Source: JAEUKA01 sp035340095
GTDB taxonomy: Bacteria; Myxococcota_A; Polyangia; Palsa-1104; JAEUJZ01
DNA: 9,821 bases
Direction of reading: 5' to 3'
Assembly (NCBI GenBank): GCA_035340095.1
Contig: DAORGN010000184.1
Span: 1 to 9,821, forward strand
Shown piece by piece: positions 1-4,613 of this stretch. A program made the translations under genes and the position numbers. The notes under the pieces were generated by a model. The model worked only from the letters and a program-made list of their open reading frames with translations, ran no database searches and was not told where the DNA came from. Position 1 is the stretch's first letter. Every line of letters begins with the position of its first letter.

Positions 1-776
1 ACATTCCAAGTGACACACCACAAACACAAGGAATCGAATCAATAATCTCAACCGAAAACAGTACAGCAACAGGGCAGTTTTCCATTCTATGCAGAATTAA
101 TTCAGCAATCGAACGGCTAACGATCAATTCACAACTAACACCACAATTTGCAAAAACAGAAAATCACAAATCTTGGTCATTAGTCTCAGGAAACAATGGA
201 ACACTGCACGCAGTCATCGAATACTTACCATCAATAAGCAAAGACACTTTCTACCAATCTCTCAGCGTTAGTACTTCGCCGGTATTTTCCAATTCAAATC
301 TAGCACCAGTCATGCCAACAAATACTGAATCAATAAGTAAAATCATTGTTGGTAAATTCCCATCAAAATACGATGGGGCAATTGCGTGGAGCGCAAATGG
401 AACGAATGTCTATTATTCGATATTAAACGACCCGATAAACAATATAAAATACAACACACTAAGTAAAACAAGTCAGTATCCACAAATTTCTGGATGCAAC
501 GACTCGGCACTAGAATTATGCTCGGTCGCATTGGCTGATATTATCGATGGAGATGCCGGCGAACTGATCGTTGCGCGTCACAACGGGATCATGATCTACA
601 AAGACGGAACCAGTAATAACACAATTTTCATACCAACAGAAACAGAACCACAGGCAGTTTCTGTGTCGATAAACAACGATAAAAACATGCGAAAACTGAT
701 CTGGGCGTCATCAAAGTTTGAGAATAATAAAAACACAGTCACAATTCACACAATTCCAGTTTCGTCAATTATGTAA
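1..776 (+). CDS. C-terminal part of an AT-rich, beta-propeller-like (FG-GAP/VCBS-type) protein, 5' end outside window
   Basis: The reading frame is open from base 3 (first full codon) to the TAA at 774-776, giving 257 visible residues, so the gene starts upstream of the window and the ATG at 312 is internal. I do not recognise a specific family. The sequence is rich in Ser, Thr, Asn and Ile with few charged residues, typical of secreted beta-rich proteins. One segment, around visible residues 178-198, reads ADIIDGDAGELIVARHNG; this Asp-Gly-Asp pattern followed by hydrophobic residues resembles an FG-GAP/VCBS propeller blade. A lectin-like or adhesin-like surface role is possible but not shown. 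Base composition is about 38-40% GC in sampled lines, with many ATA, ACA, TCA and AAT codons, unlike every other gene here; the propeller-like stretch near 540-610 is locally GC-richer. It ends 23 bases before the kinase gene on the same strand. The frame is certain; the fold is a guess. Confidence 0.7.
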   Translation, partial: IPSDTPQTQGIESIISTENSTATGQFSILCRINSAIERLTINSQLTPQFAKTENHKSWSLVSGNNGTLHAVIEYLPSISKDTFYQSLSVSTSPVFSNSNLAPVMPTNTESISKIIVGKFPSKYDGAIAWSANGTNVYYSILNDPINNIKYNTLSKTSQYPQISGCNDSALELCSVALADIIDGDAGELIVARHNGIMIYKDGTSNNTIFIPTETEPQAVSVSINNDKNMRKLIWASSKFENNKNTVTIHTIPVSSIM

Positions 777-799
777 CCGACGAAGACCAAGCGGGGGCG

Positions 800-2437
800 A
801 TGATGTCGACACTGAAGCCTGGCGATGTGATTGATGATACGTATCAGGTGGAACGGTTGCTTGGCTCAGGCGGGATGGCGCATGTGTATGTGGTGAAGCA
901 TCTGCGAATGCCTCGTAAATTCGCGCTCAAAGTGCTCCAGATTGAAGTGGCGGTGCGCCGCGATTTTCTGGAACGATTTGAACGCGAAGCCGAAATTTTG
1001 GCGACACTGCGTCATCCGCACATCGTGGATGTCATTGATCGCAACAAGCTCCCCGATGGCAATCCGTATCTGGTGATGGAGCTACTCGAAGGAGAGGATC
1101 TGGCGACGTTTATCGCTCGATCAGGGGCGCTTTCCGTTCCGGTGGCACTGCGCATCGCCAACCAGATCGGAGAAGCGCTGGAAGCCGCCCACCACGTCGG
1201 AATCACCCATCGTGACCTGAAGCCGAGCAACATTTTTCTGTGCAAGCAAGGCCACCTCCTCAACTTCGTCAAAGTCCTCGACTTTGGCATTGCCAAGCTG
1301 GCGGTGAGCAATCGGGCGCCGATGACGGCTCCGGCGCAGATCATGGGAACGCCAGGATATATGGCGCCAGAGCAAGCCCGCGGAGAAGGACACCGCATTG
1401 GCCCGGCGACGGATCAGTTTGCGCTGGCAGCAACGCTGTATGAAATGCTGGTGGGACAGGGACCGTTTTACCGCGCTGGCGATACGCTGTTTGCGACGAT
1501 CGAACGGGTGGTTCACGCCAAGCCCGAGCCGCTTCCTGATCCACAGATCAATGCATCGGTTCAGCGCGCGCTCAGCAAAGAACCAGAGAATCGTTTCCCA
1601 ACGCTTCAGTCGTTCCTGGCAGCGGTGGGGGCGAGCACCCATACCGTGTACGATATGCCACCGCTTACGCTGCGGCCCAGTGCACTGACCAGCTTGGCCG
1701 GGGAAAGTGCGCGGATCACCGTGGGCTTTACCTTCAGCCGACGGCGGCTTGGGATCTTTGCTGGGGCACTCTGTCTCTTTGGAGCCGCTCTCTACGCAGG
1801 CTCTGGACTTCTGCATTCGGCGCACAGTCAAGCCAGGGATGCGCACAGCGCAGTGGGACAGCATCCGGGCGCAGCAGGGGCGATTCCGGAACCGATTCCG
1901 GCACCGATTCCGGCGCCTACTTCGGTTGTGAAGACTGAAAACAATGCGCAGATGGCGGCCACTCCGCCCGAAGTCGGCACGCACGTCGATGCCGGAGCCC
2001 AGCAAGCAGAACGTGTGGCAGAAAAATCAGACGATCCAGATGATCAGGAACCAAGCCGTCGAAACACAACTGTTGCCGAAACGGACGCTGGACCAGAGAC
2101 GGAAGATCCCGAGGTTCCAGAGCCCCCCAGTGGGAAAACGGCAGGGGCAAACCGAACGCCCAAAGCCAGGAGCCCTGTCCGGGTGATTCCGTCGATAAAA
2201 CCAGCCCGGCTTGGCCGAATCTATGAACTGGTCGAGTTCTGTAACAAAGGAATTCTGGCCAGGCTACCGCTCCAGGATGGGACGCTCATTCGGCTGCAGC
2301 GAGCCGGAACGCTGACGGTCGTGGCCGCTCCGGCTTCGGTCATCCGATCTGGGTTCAATGAATGTTTGCGACAACAGCTCGCCGAGGTAGCGCCGGTGCT
2401 GCTGCCAGAAAAACTGACGCTGACGATTCGACGGTGA
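800..2437 (+). CDS. Transmembrane Hanks-type serine/threonine protein kinase
   Basis: This 545-residue protein is predicted to phosphorylate Ser/Thr residues using ATP. The kinase domain (about 15-280) is complete: Gly-rich loop GSGGMA (22-27), ATP-anchoring Lys44 in FALKVL, alpha-C Glu63, catalytic loop HRDLKPSN (137-144, Asp139), DFG (161-163) and the activation-segment end GTPGYMAPE (183-191). A hydrophobic membrane segment lies at about 317-336 after an Arg-rich stop, so the kinase faces the cytoplasm. A Pro/Ala and acidic linker follows (with IPEPIPAPIPAP at 362-373), then an extracytoplasmic domain of about 470-545 that I do not recognise, with two cysteines (481, 522). That domain is the likely sensor. 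Two ATGs in tandem (800 and 803) could both start it; only a weak G-rich Shine-Dalgarno precedes them. Its TGA overlaps the GTG of the next gene, so the two are probably one transcription unit. The substrate is unknown. Confidence 0.95.
   Translation: MMSTLKPGDVIDDTYQVERLLGSGGMAHVYVVKHLRMPRKFALKVLQIEVAVRRDFLERFEREAEILATLRHPHIVDVIDRNKLPDGNPYLVMELLEGEDLATFIARSGALSVPVALRIANQIGEALEAAHHVGITHRDLKPSNIFLCKQGHLLNFVKVLDFGIAKLAVSNRAPMTAPAQIMGTPGYMAPEQARGEGHRIGPATDQFALAATLYEMLVGQGPFYRAGDTLFATIERVVHAKPEPLPDPQINASVQRALSKEPENRFPTLQSFLAAVGASTHTVYDMPPLTLRPSALTSLAGESARITVGFTFSRRRLGIFAGALCLFGAALYAGSGLLHSAHSQARDAHSAVGQHPGAAGAIPEPIPAPIPAPTSVVKTENNAQMAATPPEVGTHVDAGAQQAERVAEKSDDPDDQEPSRRNTTVAETDAGPETEDPEVPEPPSGKTAGANRTPKARSPVRVIPSIKPARLGRIYELVEFCNKGILARLPLQDGTLIRLQRAGTLTVVAAPASVIRSGFNECLRQQLAEVAPVLLPEKLTLTIRR
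1883..1918 (+). repeat. 12-bp tandem repeat (3 copies) in the kinase linker
   Basis: Three consecutive 12-base units, ATTCCGGAACCG, ATTCCGGCACCG and ATTCCGGCGCCT, encode Ile-Pro-(Glu/Ala)-Pro three times at residues 362-373 of the kinase. The unit is a multiple of three, so copy-number changes would lengthen or shorten the rigid periplasmic linker without breaking the frame. The copies differ at only one to three bases, which suggests fairly recent duplication. Confidence 0.85.
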
Positions 2438-3123
2438 AAGACAAAAAGATGCAGATAAAAAGACTCTTATTGCCACTCCTGTGTCTGTTTCTGTGTAACT
2501 GCTATGCGGGGGAACTGGGGCACATCCGCAATGTGATGAGTGCGATGCAGTCCGAAATCGCGACGATGCGTCACGCCCAAGAGGAATTCAAGGCGCAGTT
2601 TTCCGACGGACTGACGCTGGCGCTGTGCAGTCCAGAGCTAAAACAACTGCTGGAAGACGTCAAACAGGAATGTGCGGCGCAGTCGAAACGGGACAAGATT
2701 GGGAGCTGTAGTACCAATCAGATCAAGCCCGCGGTGATCGGCGCCGATCCCGAACACCGCGGTCGATTCCTGAAGATGATGTCCCATCTTCGTCATGAGG
2801 TCGTATACATCGGCAACAAGTCGAAGTCCGTGCTGCCATACCGCAGTCTTCGGATCGAAAAACTGGCCAGACCAGCACTGCTCGATCACACGGTCTTCCT
2901 GGTGGTTTCATCGCCTGAACTAAATGAAGACGAAGCAATCCGCCGCGCCATCTTCGTCGAGCAACTGCTTCTAGATGACGGAGTACCCGCCGATCGAATG
3001 AAGCGCTGGATCTACAGCTTCCCAGCCAAAAGCCAGGACATTGTGAATTCCGTTGATCACCCCAGCATCGCTGAAACAAAGGAGCTGAGCCGTGGCGTAT
3101 GGATTTTCCGCTCGGACTGTTAG
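2434..3123 (+). CDS. Exported cysteine-bearing protein with a degenerate OmpA-like C-terminus
   Basis: This protein of about 229 residues is placed in the envelope by a short basic N-region and a Leu-rich core (LLLPLLCLFL), followed by a Cys-Asn-Cys-Tyr-Ala-Gly stretch. Cleavage after CYA by signal peptidase I, or lipidation at one of the two cysteines (21 or 23), are both possible; the lipobox is not canonical. The mature part starts with a helical, possibly coiled segment (about 30-60), then a region with Cys65, Cys80 and Cys92. The C-terminal half resembles a diverged OmpA/Pal fold: a strand (TVFLVVSSPE), then a helix with RRA..VEQLLLDDGVPADRM, then a final strand (RGVWIF) in the place of the usual NRRVEI. 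The OmpA peptidoglycan-binding Asp/Arg pair is not evident, so binding is doubtful. I chose GTG 2434 because it overlaps the kinase stop (GTGA); ATG 2449, preceded by GAAAG, is an equally good start. The next gene begins inside its 3' end. Confidence 0.75.
   Translation: MKDKKMQIKRLLLPLLCLFLCNCYAGELGHIRNVMSAMQSEIATMRHAQEEFKAQFSDGLTLALCSPELKQLLEDVKQECAAQSKRDKIGSCSTNQIKPAVIGADPEHRGRFLKMMSHLRHEVVYIGNKSKSVLPYRSLRIEKLARPALLDHTVFLVVSSPELNEDEAIRRAIFVEQLLLDDGVPADRMKRWIYSFPAKSQDIVNSVDHPSIAETKELSRGVWIFRSDC
3078..3084 (+). promoter_or_regulatory. Strong Shine-Dalgarno sequence that fixes the GTG start of the thioredoxin-like gene
   Basis: AAAGGAG lies 7 bases before GTG 3092 and inside the coding sequence of the preceding gene. 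It is the best ribosome binding site in the plus-strand operon. It makes the 32-base gene overlap very likely to be real rather than an annotation artefact, and points to translational coupling. Confidence 0.8.
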
Positions 3124-3718
3124 TCGGTTTGTCGTTCTGACTTCGCTCTGCTGGTCTGCGGTTGGTCTTGCGGCCAGCCCGGACGATGTTCCGCAGGCGG
3201 ATCAGGAATCGTCTCTGCTTCACCGCAAAATTGATCTATCGAATTGTCAGCGCTGGGATCGCACGGATCGTCGCTGGGTTCCCTATTCCCTGCGTCCAGC
3301 CAAGGTGTATGTCGTCAATCTGTGGTCGCCTATCTGCAAGCCCTGCCGGGATGAGTTTCCGCAGTTCCGTTCGATGGCAAATGGCTGGCGTTCCCATCCC
3401 GAAGTGCAGTTTGTGTTTCTGTCCGATCCACCGGATCTGGCGACCAAGGCCGACGTGGCAAACTACTGGCAGGAACATCAGGCAGAGCTGCCAGATGGAG
3501 ATCCGGTCCGCACCGATACATCGGTTGTGCGCGACACGCTGGGCACCGCAAGGAACCCGATCACGCTTATTGTCGACGAAAATCTGATCGTTCGTCAGGC
3601 ATTTGTCGGCGCCATTGGGGATCGTCCGCTGGTTCGATCGATTGAGCGCTATCTCCAGACCGCGATGCCCACATTCGCGCTGTCCGGCAAGTCGAAGCGG
3701 ACAACAAAACAACGATAG
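3092..3718 (+). CDS. Secreted TlpA-type thioredoxin-like disulfide reductase
   Basis: This 208-residue protein is probably an extracytoplasmic thiol-disulfide oxidoreductase. It starts with a Sec signal peptide (hydrophobic 13-27, likely cleavage near GLAA-S at 28/29). The thioredoxin fold follows from about residue 65: strand KVYVVNLW, then the active site WSPICKPC with Cys82 and Cys85, the helix RDEFPQF, a strand VQFVFLSDP, and the cis-proline loop at Asn155-Pro156 followed by ITLIVDENLIVRQAFVG. These are the hallmarks of the TlpA/ResA group. A third mature cysteine is at 52. The C-terminus is a basic tail (KSKRTTKQR). The GTG start is supported by AAAGGAG 7 bases upstream. It overlaps the previous gene by 32 bases, so it is probably co-translated with it. 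The likely role is keeping cysteines of envelope proteins, perhaps of its two operon partners, in a given redox state; that last point is inference. Confidence 0.9.
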   Translation: MAYGFSARTVSRFVVLTSLCWSAVGLAASPDDVPQADQESSLLHRKIDLSNCQRWDRTDRRWVPYSLRPAKVYVVNLWSPICKPCRDEFPQFRSMANGWRSHPEVQFVFLSDPPDLATKADVANYWQEHQAELPDGDPVRTDTSVVRDTLGTARNPITLIVDENLIVRQAFVGAIGDRPLVRSIERYLQTAMPTFALSGKSKRTTKQR

Positions 3719-3848
3719 CCTTGTCCGTGAATAGAGCGAGAGGCGTAGCAAACGCAGGTTGAAGCGAAGCGGAGACTGCCCGTGTGACGAGGGTGGCAAA
3801 AGCATCTGGTAACGAACGGTCGTGATATGAGACATCGCGTGAACCACG
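3719..3848 (+). other. 130-base intergenic spacer, purine-rich and repeat-like
   Basis: No gene or terminator is visible. The first 90 bases are built from recurring short words such as GAGCGAGAG, GCGTAGC and GAAGCGAAGCGG, unlike the flanking coding sequence. I see no clear promoter for the acetyltransferase gene, so that gene may be read from the upstream operon or from an unrecognised promoter. The stretch could be a dispersed intergenic repeat, but it occurs only once in this window. Confidence 0.4.
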
Positions 3849-4397
3849 ATGACTGCCGTCTTTGATCTTCAGCCCGTTCTCGTTGGTACGCTCCTGACTT
3901 GTCGCCCCCTCCGTCGCGATGACTGCGATTCGCTGTACCAGATCGCAGCCGATCCCCTGATCTGGGAGCAGCATCCACAGCCCACGCGCTATCAGCGACC
4001 CGTCTTCGAACAGTATTTTGAAGGAGCGATGCGGTCCGGTGGCGCACTGGCGGTGCTGCACAGAACCACTGGCGAGCCAATCGGCTGCTCTCGCTACTAC
4101 GACCTTGCTGCCGATCGAAGCCAGATCATCATCGGCTATACCTTCCTCGCCAGGAAGTACTGGGGCGGTGAATACAATCGCGAACTGAAGCAGCTGATGC
4201 TTGTGCACGCCTTCCGCTTCGTGGACACGGTGGTGTTCGAGATCGGTGTGTCAAATCACAGATCTCGACGTGCGATCGAAAAGATCGGAGCAATCCTCAA
4301 AAGGGAACAATCCCACGACGGCAGCACGCATGCGATCTATCAAATCCACAGGCACGACTTCCTTCCGCTGCACAAACCAAACGGGGAGCCGCCATAG
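3849..4397 (+). CDS. GNAT N-acetyltransferase, RimJ/RimL type
   Basis: This 182-residue protein is predicted to transfer an acetyl group from acetyl-CoA to an amine of a protein N-terminus or small molecule; the acceptor cannot be read from sequence. It shows the family's N-terminal strand with RPLRRDD (19-25), the loop GEPIGCSRYY (75-84), the strand IIIGYTFLARKYWGG (93-107), where the pyrophosphate-binding turn RKYWGGEYN takes the place of the usual Q/RxxGxG/A, then the helix ELKQLMLVHAF and the signature EIGVSNHRSRRAIEKIGA (131-148, Asn136), typical of RimJ/RimL-like enzymes. Length is normal for a single GNAT domain. ATG 3849 is the first start after an in-frame TGA at 3840; no good Shine-Dalgarno is visible. 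It stands 130 bases after the operon on the same strand and converges with the caspase gene. No functional link to either neighbour is evident. Confidence 0.9.
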   Translation: MTAVFDLQPVLVGTLLTCRPLRRDDCDSLYQIAADPLIWEQHPQPTRYQRPVFEQYFEGAMRSGGALAVLHRTTGEPIGCSRYYDLAADRSQIIIGYTFLARKYWGGEYNRELKQLMLVHAFRFVDTVVFEIGVSNHRSRRAIEKIGAILKREQSHDGSTHAIYQIHRHDFLPLHKPNGEPP

Positions 4398-4613
4398 CCA
4401 GTCCGTCCATGCTTTGGCTGCCGCACCAAACGCCTTCCCGCCGACTTCCCACATGGCCGTGCAGAGCCCGTGACCCCGACTTTCCCCCCGCGATTTCGCC
4501 CTGGATTTTTCCGACGGAAGCTCAGCCGGGACACACACCCGATGAACTCATTCCGGCGGTTTCTGCGGGGGTTGGGAATCGGGTTGGGATTTGGGGAACG
4601 GCTGCGAAACGGA
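4398..4613. other. 216-base convergent intergenic region
   Basis: This lies between the ends of the acetyltransferase (plus) and protease (minus) genes. It holds the G-run described separately and an imperfect inverted repeat (CCCG/ATTCC at 4538-4554 against GGAAT/CGGG at 4575-4583). No canonical hairpin plus U-run terminator is visible on either strand and no convincing gene is present. Confidence 0.5.
4567..4596 (+). other. Putative G-quadruplex (five G-runs), partly a 12-bp tandem repeat
   Basis: Five runs of three to five G occur with loops of 2, 4, 2 and 4 bases (GGGGG-TT-GGG-AATC-GGG-TT-GGG-ATTT-GGGG), which satisfies the usual G3+N1-7 quadruplex rule. The core is a near-perfect tandem pair, GGTTGGGAATCG then GGTTGGGATTTG. 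It sits 18 bases past the stop of the protease gene, as a C-run in that transcript, and as a G-run in any transcript reading through from the acetyltransferase. It could slow polymerase and help separate the convergent genes; this is inference. Confidence 0.6.

Noticed and set aside
1121..2005. A 294-codon minus-strand open frame opposite the kinase
   Set aside because: The plus-strand frame has every kinase motif. The antisense translation is Arg/Cys/His-rich with no domain.
2362..2433. An earlier ATG (2362) for the OmpA-like exported protein
   Set aside because: It would add 24 residues before the signal peptide and overlap the kinase by 76 bases. The hydrophobic export signal would then sit too far from the N-terminus.
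3567..4208. A 213-codon minus-strand open frame spanning the 3719-3848 spacer
   Set aside because: It covers the ends of two clear plus-strand genes, and I see no domain in it. It is open mainly because of the GC bias of the opposite strand.
4510..4525. A hairpin TTCC-GAC-GGAA beside a T-run as a terminator
   Set aside because: The T-run precedes the stem on the plus strand, and on the minus strand the stem is followed by A residues, so it is in the wrong order for an intrinsic terminator. The stem is only four base pairs.
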